Shown here piece by piece: positions 25,949-34,314 of a stretch of 64,000 nt of DNA. The translations under genes and the position numbers were made by a program. The stretch comes from Gallionellales bacterium GWA2_60_18 (GTDB lineage: Bacteria; Pseudomonadota; Gammaproteobacteria; Burkholderiales; Gallionellaceae). The DNA is taken from the NCBI GenBank assembly GCA_001801105.1, contig MGWS01000006.1, positions 153,026 to 217,025 on the forward strand, given 5' to 3'. The first letter of the stretch is position 1, and the number at the start of each line of letters is the position of its first letter. Under the pieces are notes generated by a model, which searched no databases, was not told the origin of the DNA, and worked only from the letters and a program-made list of their open reading frames with translations.

Positions 25949-26875
25949 ATGCGGCGCAGCCTGCTGAAAATCGTCGCACTCGCCGCAACCGTCATGCTGT
26001 GCAGCGGACTGCTGGCCGGTTGCGCCCAGGCGGCGCGTTCTCCGGCACCGGCCACGTCAGCCCCGCTGACGCCGGTACGAACGTTGCAGGGCGCGCGCCT
26101 GCTGCTCGATGCGACACCGGGCAGGATCACTTTCGGCCCGCTGACCCGCTTCATCTTCCCGGTCGCCGTCGCCGCCAGCCCCTTTGAGATATACGTCGCC
26201 GACGCCGGCGCCGGGCGCCTCTATCGCTACGACCCGGCGCTGGACGCCATGTCGGTCATGCCCGATGTGACGGTCACGCCGCAGACCCGATTGCAACTCG
26301 GCAGCGACGGCTCGGTCTATGTCGCCAGCCCCGGCATCGCACCGTTGCGCCGCTATGCGCGCGACGGCAGCCTGTTGCTGGAGATCGCCCCGAACATCGG
26401 CGCGGCGCGCTATGACGACATCGCGCTCGACCGCATCAGCGGCATGGTCTACGGCCTGGACCGCACCTTCGGGCGCATCGAGGAAGTCCACCCGCTCGGT
26501 CGCTCGGCGACGCTGCTTTCCGACAGCCTGACCGCCGAATCCCCTGCGGCCATCGCACAGGACGGACAATGGCTCTACCTCGCCAACCAGCGCTGCGGCT
26601 GCATCGTCGCCACCGATCTGCAGCGGCGCACACAGAGCGTGCTGGCCCGGGGTTTCCGCTCTCCCGCAGCGCTTGCGGCGGATGACGGCTGGCTGGTGGT
26701 GCTGGACAATGTCGAGCGCAAGCTGAGCGTGTATCACGGCGACCGGTTGCGCGGCACGGCGAAACTGGAATCGTTGCAATTGATCGACCCGCGGAGCATC
26801 ATGCTGAACAATGGCCTGCTTTATGCTGCTGATGCAGTGGGGAACAAAATAGCGGTCTTCCGGTTGAACCAATGA
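25949..26875 (+). CDS. Beta-propeller-like lipoprotein
   Basis: 308 aa from ATG 25949, four bases after the previous stop. The lipobox is LAGC. Repeated YVADAGAGRLYRYD, VYVASPGIAPLRRYARDG and LYAADAVGNKIAVFRL units indicate a six-bladed propeller, more diverged than its neighbours. It contains a CGC pair in a loop (QRCGCIVATD). It overlaps the next NHL gene by ATGA. It is probably part of the same surface or periplasmic assembly. Confidence 0.8.
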   Translation: MRRSLLKIVALAATVMLCSGLLAGCAQAARSPAPATSAPLTPVRTLQGARLLLDATPGRITFGPLTRFIFPVAVAASPFEIYVADAGAGRLYRYDPALDAMSVMPDVTVTPQTRLQLGSDGSVYVASPGIAPLRRYARDGSLLLEIAPNIGAARYDDIALDRISGMVYGLDRTFGRIEEVHPLGRSATLLSDSLTAESPAAIAQDGQWLYLANQRCGCIVATDLQRRTQSVLARGFRSPAALAADDGWLVVLDNVERKLSVYHGDRLRGTAKLESLQLIDPRSIMLNNGLLYAADAVGNKIAVFRLNQ

Positions 26876-27978
26876 GAAACCTGACGAACATCCTTGCCGC
26901 ATCCTGCCTCGCCGGCCTGCTGGCCGGCTGCGCGGGCACAGCCGAAAAAGCGGTATTCCAGCTGAGCGCCGGCAACGACGCCGGGCAGGATGCGAGCCGC
27001 ATCATGTTCCCTCCGCCAAGCGAAGAGGAAATACCGCGTTATGTCTACATAGGCCAGCTGGTCGGCGAGACCAACTTCGTCGTCCCCGAGCAGAAAAGGG
27101 ACACGCTGGGCGGCGTATTCCGCTGGCTGGCCGGCCTGCTTTCCGGCCCGAGCCGCCCGACCGTGCTGCAGCGCCCGCAGGCGGTGGTGGTGGACGAAGC
27201 GAACGACCGTATCTTGGTGAGCGACATCAGCCGGCAGGCGGTATTCGTGTTCGACGAGCTGGAAGGCAGCCTGTCGCTGTGGGAAAAGGCCGCCGGCCAG
27301 CAAAACTTCGTCGCCCCGCTCGGCCTCGCGCTGGGCGAGAACGGCGAAGTCTATGTCTCCGACCCCGAGCTCGGCTATGTAGCCAGACTGGACCGCGGCG
27401 GCAACACGCTCGGCACGATCGGCAAGGATATCCTGCAACGTCCGACCGGCGTGGCCTACGATCCAGTGCTGCACCGCCTTTACGTGTCAGACACGCGCGC
27501 CAGCGACATCAAGATTTTCGAGCAGGACGGCACACTGGCAGGCACGCTCGGTGAGCATGGCGAGCAGTCCGGCGAACTGAACCGCCCGACCTTCCTCGTG
27601 CTGCACAACGGCGCGCTCTACGTCAGCGACACCATGAACGCGCGCATCCAGGTCATCTCCGCCGAGACCGGCGCGCCAATAGCCAGCATCGGCGAACGCG
27701 GCCAGAACATCGGGAATCTGGTGCGTCCCAAGGGGGTCGGGGTTGACAGCGAAGACAATGTCTACGCCGTCGAGTCCTATCACGATCACTTGCTGGTCTA
27801 CAATTCGCAGGGCAATTTCCTGATGCCGATCGGCGGCGGAACAGGCCAGCAGATCGGGCAATATTATCTGCCGTCGGGCCTGTGGGTCGATTCGAGGAAC
27901 CGCATATTCCTGGCCGACACTTTCAATGGCCGGGTAGTGGTGTTCCAGTTCCTGGGGGGGAGCGCAGAGAATGAATAA
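26872..27978 (+). CDS. NHL-repeat beta-propeller lipoprotein
   Basis: 368 aa; the lipobox LAGC is at about residue 20. NHL blades are clear: VVVDEANDRILVSDISRQ, VYVSDPELGYVARLD, LYVSDTRASDIKIFEQDG, LYVSDTMNARIQVIS, VYAVESYHDHLLVYN and IFLADTFNGRVVVFQ. This makes a full six-bladed propeller. It overlaps both the preceding propeller gene (ATGA) and the 11-heme cytochrome gene (8 bp), so the three are likely co-translated. It is related to the gene at 15470. Confidence 0.87.
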   Translation: MRNLTNILAASCLAGLLAGCAGTAEKAVFQLSAGNDAGQDASRIMFPPPSEEEIPRYVYIGQLVGETNFVVPEQKRDTLGGVFRWLAGLLSGPSRPTVLQRPQAVVVDEANDRILVSDISRQAVFVFDELEGSLSLWEKAAGQQNFVAPLGLALGENGEVYVSDPELGYVARLDRGGNTLGTIGKDILQRPTGVAYDPVLHRLYVSDTRASDIKIFEQDGTLAGTLGEHGEQSGELNRPTFLVLHNGALYVSDTMNARIQVISAETGAPIASIGERGQNIGNLVRPKGVGVDSEDNVYAVESYHDHLLVYNSQGNFLMPIGGGTGQQIGQYYLPSGLWVDSRNRIFLADTFNGRVVVFQFLGGSAENE

Positions 27979-30580
27979 ATCGCGTTTGCTGATCCTCTTG
28001 CTGGCAGGCACCGCAGTGCTGAGCAGCGCTGCGCTGGGCGCGCGCATCTCCGATGTGCGCGGCACCAAACACAATTTTTCCAGCGCGGCCGACAGCTCCG
28101 CCACCCCATCGGGCGGCACGGTGCCGGTGCGCACCGTCAAGGCGACCAGCGAGACCCAGATCTGCGCGTTCTGCCACACGCCGCACGGCGCCACGCCGGG
28201 CGTCACGCCGCTGTGGAACCGCAAGCTCTCCACCGCGACCTACACCCCCTACTCCTCGAATTCGCTCGACGCCAACCAGATCCAGGGCGCGCTCGACCAG
28301 CCCGGCGGCAGCTCCAAGCTGTGCCTGTCCTGCCATGACGGTACGCTGGCCATCGGCAGCGTCAACGTGCTGAACGGGGCAGGCTCGGATGCCACGCAGG
28401 GAACCCAGTCCATCGCCATGTCCGGCGGCGTCACCACCATGCCGGTCGGCAGCGGTTCCACCACCGGCTTCACTCGCCTGCTCGGCGCGGATCTGAGCAA
28501 CGACCACCCAATCTCGGTGACCTTCAACGACACGCTGGCCAACCGCGACGGCGAACTGCGCGTCGTCGATGCCAACCAGAAATGGCCGTCCGGCACCGGC
28601 GAGACCATAGGCGTGCGCAGTTCCGGCTACAAACCCAAGCTGCCGCTGGAACCCACCGGCGCATCCAGCGTCGGCCAGGTGCAATGCGCCAGCTGCCACG
28701 ACCCGCACATCCGCGAATCCGACACCAGCGTGGGCAACCAGAAGTTCCTGCGCCGCAACCGTTTCCAGGCCGCGCAGCCGACCGCCAGCTACAGCGAGAC
28801 CAACGACATCCTCTGCCTGTCGTGCCACGACAAGGGCGGCGATTCCTGGGCCTATTCCGCGCATGCCAATTCGCTGGTGGCCGATGAGACTTACAATGCC
28901 ACCCCGGCCGCCACGCGCGAATTCCCCACCAGCCTGCCGGTCTGGAAAGCGGCCTGCCTCAACTGCCACGACACGCACACCATCCCCGGCGCGCGCCGCC
29001 TGCTGCGCGAAAGCACCGACAACACTTCGACACCCAAGGCCGGCGGCAACTCCGCCATCGAAGAGACCTGCTACCAGTGCCACTCCGCCTCGGGCACCAG
29101 CATCGTCACGCCGCTCACCACCGTGCCCGACATCAAGACCGACTTCGCGCTGACCTACAAGATGCCGATCACCTCGACCAACCAGCCTGCGGGCACCGAG
29201 AAGCACGACATCGGCGGCAACTTCAACGATGCCACCTTCGTCGATTGCACCGGCAGCACCAACAAGTGCGGCAAGGACTTCCTCGAGGCGCGCAGCCTGC
29301 TCGGCGTCGGCGCGCTGACCAACCGCCACGCCGAATGCACCGACTGCCATAACCCGCACCGCGTGGTGAGGTTCAAGGACTTCCGCGGCGCCGCAGCCTC
29401 CGGTTCGCTGTCCGGCACACCGGACGCCTCCGGCACCCATCCGCACACCGACGCCTCGGGCTACACCCACAGCAACATCGCCTCGGGTGTGTTGCGCGGC
29501 TCCTGGGGCGTGGAACCGACCTACAGCTCCAACTCGTTCCATGCGCTGCCCTCCGGCTACACCGTCAAGCGCGGCGACCCCGGCACCAGCACCGACTCGA
29601 GCGCCAGCGCCACCTACGTCACGCGCGAATACCAGATCTGCCTGAAGTGCCACTCCGACTACGGCTACACCGACAACAACACCTACCCATCCGGCAACCG
29701 CCCCACCTTGGGCAGCTTCACCGGCGGCACCGCATCCGGCACCAACGGGCTGACCATTTACACCAATCAGGCCAAGGAATTCCAGGCGCCGGCCTCCCAT
29801 GCGGACGAACCGCTCAATCTCGGCAACGACGGCGGCAGCGTCGGCTACAACAACGGCAACCACCGCTCCTGGCATCCGGTGATGGCGGCCACCGGTCGCA
29901 CCGCCGCAAAGCGCAACGTCACCGCCACCAGCGCCTGGCGCGTGCCGTGGAGCAACGCGGTCGGCACCCAGACCATGTACTGCACCGACTGCCACGGCAG
30001 CAACGTGACCTCAAGCACCTCGGTGATTCCGAACAGCGGCGAGAACGGCAGCCCTTGGGGGCCGCATGGCTCGGCCAACCCCTTCCTGCTCAAGGGCGCA
30101 TGGACCAACGAAGTCGATGACAGCAACGCTTTCTGCATGAAATGCCACAACCCCACCAGTTCCTCCGGTTTCAGCGGCGGCGGCAAGGGTAACCTGCACA
30201 GCTATCACGATGGCAAGGTCACCGGACTCGAATGCTCCTGGTGCCACGTGGCGGTGCCGCACGGCTGGAAGAACCGCTCGTTTCTGGTCAACCTCAACGA
30301 CGTCGGCGAAGAGGCCGGGCAAGGCGCGGGCAGCAGCAAGGAAGTGGCGATCAACGGCAACTCCGGCAATTACACCCAGGAGCCGTATTACATGCAGGCC
30401 AAGCTCAAGATCGCCAGCTTCGCCACCAGCGGCAGCTGGGCCGACACCGCCTGCGGCTCGGCCGGCAAGTCCGGCACCGGCCTAACCACCGGGATCATCG
30501 CCAACAGCCAGGGCGGCACCGGCAACACCACCGGTACCGGCAAGAACTGGATGACCAACACTTGCAACCCTCCGCCCTGA
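27971..30580 (+). CDS. Eleven-heme secreted cytochrome c
   Basis: 869 aa with a signal peptide (residues 1-23) and no lipobox. I count 11 CXXCH motifs starting near residues 65, 118, 239, 282, 329, 367, 456, 557, 671, 722 and 755. The first four, with GTKHNF, CAFCHTPHG, LSNDHPIS and CASCHDPH, match the tetraheme genes at 14660 and 16888; seven hemes were added C-terminally. The last 110 residues are heme-free and Gly/Ser/Thr-rich. Long gaps rich in Ser, Thr and Gly suggest an exposed, extracellular protein. It is the probable terminal heme wire of the cluster. Confidence 0.88.
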   Translation: MNKSRLLILLLAGTAVLSSAALGARISDVRGTKHNFSSAADSSATPSGGTVPVRTVKATSETQICAFCHTPHGATPGVTPLWNRKLSTATYTPYSSNSLDANQIQGALDQPGGSSKLCLSCHDGTLAIGSVNVLNGAGSDATQGTQSIAMSGGVTTMPVGSGSTTGFTRLLGADLSNDHPISVTFNDTLANRDGELRVVDANQKWPSGTGETIGVRSSGYKPKLPLEPTGASSVGQVQCASCHDPHIRESDTSVGNQKFLRRNRFQAAQPTASYSETNDILCLSCHDKGGDSWAYSAHANSLVADETYNATPAATREFPTSLPVWKAACLNCHDTHTIPGARRLLRESTDNTSTPKAGGNSAIEETCYQCHSASGTSIVTPLTTVPDIKTDFALTYKMPITSTNQPAGTEKHDIGGNFNDATFVDCTGSTNKCGKDFLEARSLLGVGALTNRHAECTDCHNPHRVVRFKDFRGAAASGSLSGTPDASGTHPHTDASGYTHSNIASGVLRGSWGVEPTYSSNSFHALPSGYTVKRGDPGTSTDSSASATYVTREYQICLKCHSDYGYTDNNTYPSGNRPTLGSFTGGTASGTNGLTIYTNQAKEFQAPASHADEPLNLGNDGGSVGYNNGNHRSWHPVMAATGRTAAKRNVTATSAWRVPWSNAVGTQTMYCTDCHGSNVTSSTSVIPNSGENGSPWGPHGSANPFLLKGAWTNEVDDSNAFCMKCHNPTSSSGFSGGGKGNLHSYHDGKVTGLECSWCHVAVPHGWKNRSFLVNLNDVGEEAGQGAGSSKEVAINGNSGNYTQEPYYMQAKLKIASFATSGSWADTACGSAGKSGTGLTTGIIANSQGGTGNTTGTGKNWMTNTCNPPP

Positions 30581-31548
30581 TCCGCCTCTGCCGCGCGCTC
30601 GCCTCGCTCAAGCTGACTCTGGTTGCCCTGCTCCTGTTCGCGGGCGGCGTGCTGTATGCCTACTGGAGCGCGCAGCCCGCCGCGTTCGCGCTGGCCGCGC
30701 CGCTGGGGCTGCTGGCGCTGAACCTGCTGGCGGCGCTGGCGAGCAACCCGGCGTTCCGCCAGCAGACCCCGCTGCTGGTGTTTCACTTGAGCCTGCTGGC
30801 CATCGTGCTACTGGTGGCCGCAGGACAACTGACCTACCTCAAGGGCAAGCTGGAACTGGCACAAGGCGAGGAGTTCGCCGGTGTGCTGACGGAGACCGAG
30901 GCCGGTCCCTGGCATCCCTTCCGTCTGGACAAAGTGCACTTCGTCAACCATGGTTTCGACATCGCTTATGCGCCCGGCGTGATGCGCCAGCGCACCTACA
31001 ACCGGGTGAGCTACACGGATGAAGCAGGCACAGTGCGGCAGGCCGAGATCGGCGACACCACCCCGCTGGTACTCGCAGGCTATCGCTTCTACACCACGCC
31101 GAACAAGGGTTATGCCCCGGCCTTCTACTGGCACCCTTCCGGCGGTGGCGCGCCGGCGCTGGGCACGGTGCATCTGCCCTCGTATCCGGCCAACGAATAC
31201 CGTCAATCGCAGGAATGGCAGCTACCGGGCAGCGGCATCAACAAGATGTGGACACAGCTGTCGTTCGACGAGACCATCATCGACCCGGAGCGGCCTTCCG
31301 AATTCCGCCTGCCCAAGCAGCACAAGCTGGTGTTGCGCGTCGGCGATGTGCGCCACGAACTGCAACCCGGCCAGGCCATCGACTTGCCCGGTGGCATGCT
31401 GGTCTATTTCGGGCTGCTGACCTGGATGGGCTATGCCGTGTTCTACGACTGGACCATCCACTGGCTGCTGGCCGCCAGCGTGACAGCGGTGCTGGCGCTG
31501 GGCTGGCATTTCTGGCGCAAGTTCGCGGCGAAGCCGTGGGATAATTAG
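30562..31548 (+). CDS. ResB-like cytochrome c maturation protein
   Basis: 328 aa from TTG 30562, overlapping the end of the 11-heme gene by 19 bp; CTG 30577 is the other option. There are three N-terminal hydrophobic segments, a large periplasmic domain (about 100-270) and a final membrane segment. The architecture matches the ResB/Ccs1 family, which partners CcsA in system II heme attachment. It is shorter than typical ResB (over 400 aa). Its location between a multiheme gene and ccsA suggests a maturation pair for these cytochromes. Confidence 0.75.
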   Translation: MQPSALIRLCRALASLKLTLVALLLFAGGVLYAYWSAQPAAFALAAPLGLLALNLLAALASNPAFRQQTPLLVFHLSLLAIVLLVAAGQLTYLKGKLELAQGEEFAGVLTETEAGPWHPFRLDKVHFVNHGFDIAYAPGVMRQRTYNRVSYTDEAGTVRQAEIGDTTPLVLAGYRFYTTPNKGYAPAFYWHPSGGGAPALGTVHLPSYPANEYRQSQEWQLPGSGINKMWTQLSFDETIIDPERPSEFRLPKQHKLVLRVGDVRHELQPGQAIDLPGGMLVYFGLLTWMGYAVFYDWTIHWLLAASVTAVLALGWHFWRKFAAKPWDN

Positions 31549-31565
31549 AAAACGAAAAAATCATC

Positions 31566-32375
31566 ATGGATGAACTGAAATTCCTCTGGGTCGCGCTGGT
31601 GCTTTACGTCGTCGCCGGCAGCACGGCCATCTTCGGTGTGGTGTTCAGGAAACGCCCGGAGCGCAGCGTGTTGTTGCTGATGGTTGCGGGGCTGGTGCTG
31701 CACACCGTCTCCATCGTCTTGCGCTGGGAGCGCTTGGGGCACGGCCCGTTCGTCACCATGTACGAGATTCTGTCGAGCAACGTGTGGAGCATGATGCTGG
31801 CGTTCGCGCTGACTTACTGGCGCATCCCGCTGATCCGTCCGAGCGCGGCGGTAGTGATGCCTATCCTGTTCATGGTGATGGGCTGGCTGCTGATGAGCGA
31901 TCCCGGCGAGGGCCATCTGCCGCCCACCTACCACACCATCTGGCTGTTCATCCACATCGGCTTCGGCAAGGTATTCATGGGCGCGGTACTGGTGGCGGTG
32001 GGGCTGTCCGGTGTGATCCTGCTGCGCGCCACCCACAACGGCGCGGGACGCTTCGAGCGCCTGCCGGACGACCCGCGCCTGAGTGAATTGACCTTCCGCT
32101 GCATGGCGGTCGGCTTCATCTTCGAGACGCTGATGCTGATCGCCGGAGCGATCTGGGCGCAGGATGCCTGGGGCCGCTACTGGAACTGGGACCCGCTCGA
32201 GACCTGGGCCTTCCTGACTTGGCTGATACTGGCCTTCTCGCTACACCTGCGCCTGACCTACCGCCTCTCGCCCAGGATGGGCGCATGGCTGGTGCTGGCG
32301 GTGTTCATCACCGCCTTCCTGACCTTCTTCGGCGTGCCGTTCATCTCCGAGACGCCGCATCAGGGGGCGGTATGA
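31566..32375 (+). CDS. CcsA/ResC-like cytochrome c synthase subunit
   Basis: 269 aa polytopic membrane protein. The heme-handling WWD domain is seen as WAQDAWGRYWNWDPLETWAF, and flanking His residues occur (HTIWLFIHIGFGK, SLHLRL). This is the CcsA branch and not CcmC or CcmF. With the upstream ResB-like protein it forms a system II-type synthase that attaches heme to CXXCH in the periplasm. The next gene starts within its stop codon (ATGA). Confidence 0.9.
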   Translation: MDELKFLWVALVLYVVAGSTAIFGVVFRKRPERSVLLLMVAGLVLHTVSIVLRWERLGHGPFVTMYEILSSNVWSMMLAFALTYWRIPLIRPSAAVVMPILFMVMGWLLMSDPGEGHLPPTYHTIWLFIHIGFGKVFMGAVLVAVGLSGVILLRATHNGAGRFERLPDDPRLSELTFRCMAVGFIFETLMLIAGAIWAQDAWGRYWNWDPLETWAFLTWLILAFSLHLRLTYRLSPRMGAWLVLAVFITAFLTFFGVPFISETPHQGAV

Positions 32376-34282
32376 GCATCGTCCCGTTCCGCCTTCCCGA
32401 CGAAGCCCGGCGGCTGGCCGGCGCATGGTTCCTGCTGGCGCTGGCGGCGCTCGGCGCCTCGGCCCTGCTGGCCATGGTGCTGGTCGCCGCGCGCACGCCG
32501 TTCCTCAGCCTCGGTAGCGGGATGTTCCGCACCGCGCTGGTGCTGCATGTGGATATGGCGGTGCTGGTGTGGTTCCTCGCCGCCGCCGCCGGCCTCTGGG
32601 TGATCGCGCGCGGCAAGGCCGAGATCGCCGGATGGGGCGCGTTCTGGCTGTCCGCCGGCGCGGTGCCGCTACTGCTGCTGTCACCGCTGCTGGTCGCGGC
32701 GCCGCCCATCCTGTCCAACTACATCCCGGCGCTCGACAGTCTGCTGTTTCTCGGTGCGTTGACGGCGTTCTTCACCGGCATACTGCTCACTGCGGCATGG
32801 TCAGTGGCGGACGGCTGGCGGCGCGAGCACGAAGCGTGGGCGCGGGCTGCCCGCTGGTCGGTGCTGGCGCTCGGCGCGGCGGCGCTGGTGTTCGTGCTGG
32901 ATTTCTTCGCCGCGCCCGTGCCCGGCACCATCGCCCCGCCCGGCTTCGACGAAAAGACCTGGGGCGCAGGCCATCTGCTGCAATTCGTGCATGTCGTGCT
33001 GCTGATCGGGGTGTGGTCCGTCCTCGGCGAACGCCTGCTGGCACACGCACCGCGTCTGGCGGCAGCGCTGCCGCTGTTGCTCGCCGCCGCCGCGCTGCCC
33101 GCGCTGGGCGGCGTGCTGATCCCGCTGTCGTCCGACCTGGGTTCCGGCGCGCATCGCGCGGGCTTCACCGAGCTGATGCGCTGGGCGGCCTGGCCGGCCG
33201 CAGCGGTATTCGGTCTCGGCCTGCTGGGCGCGGCATGGCGCATGCGCCGCTCGGGCGAGCCGCTGAGCGGCGAGGAGAAGGTATTGCTGTTGTCGGTGCT
33301 GCTGTTCCTCGCAGGCTGTCTGGTCGGGGCCACCATCCGCGGCAACGCCACGACCTCGGTGCCGGCGCATTACCACGGCACGGTGGGCGCCATCACCCTC
33401 GCCTACCTGCTGCTGGCACGCAGGCTGGCGCTCGCCTTCGGCCTGTCGTTGCCGACCGCACCCTGGACGCAGCGCCTGCCGCTGGTCTACGGCATCGGCA
33501 TCGGCGTGCTGGTAGCGGGACTCGCTTGGTCCGGGCTGCTCGGCGTGCCGCGCAAAGCGACGCATGTGGAACTGGCGCAGACCGACGGCGGCTATCTGGC
33601 CGCCATGGGGTTGGCCGGCATCGGCGGATTCTTCGCGCTGGCCGCCGTGTCGCTGTTCGTTGCACTGCTGCTCGCTGCCGTCTGGCGCGCACATGCGGCA
33701 GCGGCGGACAGCGACGAGCGCCGGGGTGCGCGCGGGCTGGCCTTGCTGGCGATGCTGGCGCCCGTGACCATCGGCGGCCTGCTGCTCGGTGCCGCCGCCG
33801 GATGGCTGCCGTCCGGCGCGCAGAAGACCTTGCCGGAGGTCTCGCCGGAACACACGCACGTGATCGAAAAACGCCGCGAGGAGATCGCCCTGCGCTTCCA
33901 GCAGGGCGTGGCCATGCTGCATGCGAAACAATACGACTACGCCATCGCCGCATTCCACCGCGTGCTGGAACTCGCGCCGGACATGCCGGAGGCCCATGCC
34001 AACCTCGGCTTCGCCCTGCTGGGCAAACGCGAATACGCGGCAGCGGCCGATTTTTTCGACGAAGCATCGAACCTGCGCAGCGGCCAGCTCAACGCCTATT
34101 ACGGCATGGCGATCGCGCAGGAAGGGCTGGGCAACCTGCGCGCCGCCATCGAAGCGATGCAGGCCTGGCTGCACCGTGCCCCTGCCGATGACCCGTACCG
34201 CCGCAAGGCCGAAGCCGCAACATGGGAGTGGCAGGAAACGCTGCGCAAGCAACGCGAGGCGATGCAGCCCGGCGGCAAGTAA
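32372..34282 (+). CDS. Heme-copper-oxidase subunit I-like membrane protein fused to C-terminal TPRs
   Basis: 636 aa. Residues 1-510 form about twelve membrane helices; residues 530-630 hold TPRs (AIAAFHRVLELAPDMPEAHANLGFALL). Oxidase-like features are H59 in LHVDMAVLVWF (helix II ligand), H201 in WGAGHLLQFVH (helix VI) and H333/H335 in AHYHGTVGA (helix X HxH). The helix VII HH pair that completes CuB is not seen; only GAHRAGF (H261) is near. It could bind hemes b yet be unable to reduce oxygen. It may be a quinone-facing membrane module for the cytochrome cluster; this role is inferred. Confidence 0.65.
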   Translation: MSIVPFRLPDEARRLAGAWFLLALAALGASALLAMVLVAARTPFLSLGSGMFRTALVLHVDMAVLVWFLAAAAGLWVIARGKAEIAGWGAFWLSAGAVPLLLLSPLLVAAPPILSNYIPALDSLLFLGALTAFFTGILLTAAWSVADGWRREHEAWARAARWSVLALGAAALVFVLDFFAAPVPGTIAPPGFDEKTWGAGHLLQFVHVVLLIGVWSVLGERLLAHAPRLAAALPLLLAAAALPALGGVLIPLSSDLGSGAHRAGFTELMRWAAWPAAAVFGLGLLGAAWRMRRSGEPLSGEEKVLLLSVLLFLAGCLVGATIRGNATTSVPAHYHGTVGAITLAYLLLARRLALAFGLSLPTAPWTQRLPLVYGIGIGVLVAGLAWSGLLGVPRKATHVELAQTDGGYLAAMGLAGIGGFFALAAVSLFVALLLAAVWRAHAAAADSDERRGARGLALLAMLAPVTIGGLLLGAAAGWLPSGAQKTLPEVSPEHTHVIEKRREEIALRFQQGVAMLHAKQYDYAIAAFHRVLELAPDMPEAHANLGFALLGKREYAAAADFFDEASNLRSGQLNAYYGMAIAQEGLGNLRAAIEAMQAWLHRAPADDPYRRKAEAATWEWQETLRKQREAMQPGGK

Positions 34283-34314
34283 AAACGGAGGTTCACCTGA
34301 TCGACCCCGACCTC

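Noticed and set aside
27923..29995. Open frame of 690 codons antisense to the 11-heme gene
   Set aside because: Gly/Ala/Val/Arg-rich shadow of a coding gene with 11 clear heme motifs; no ribosome site or family match.
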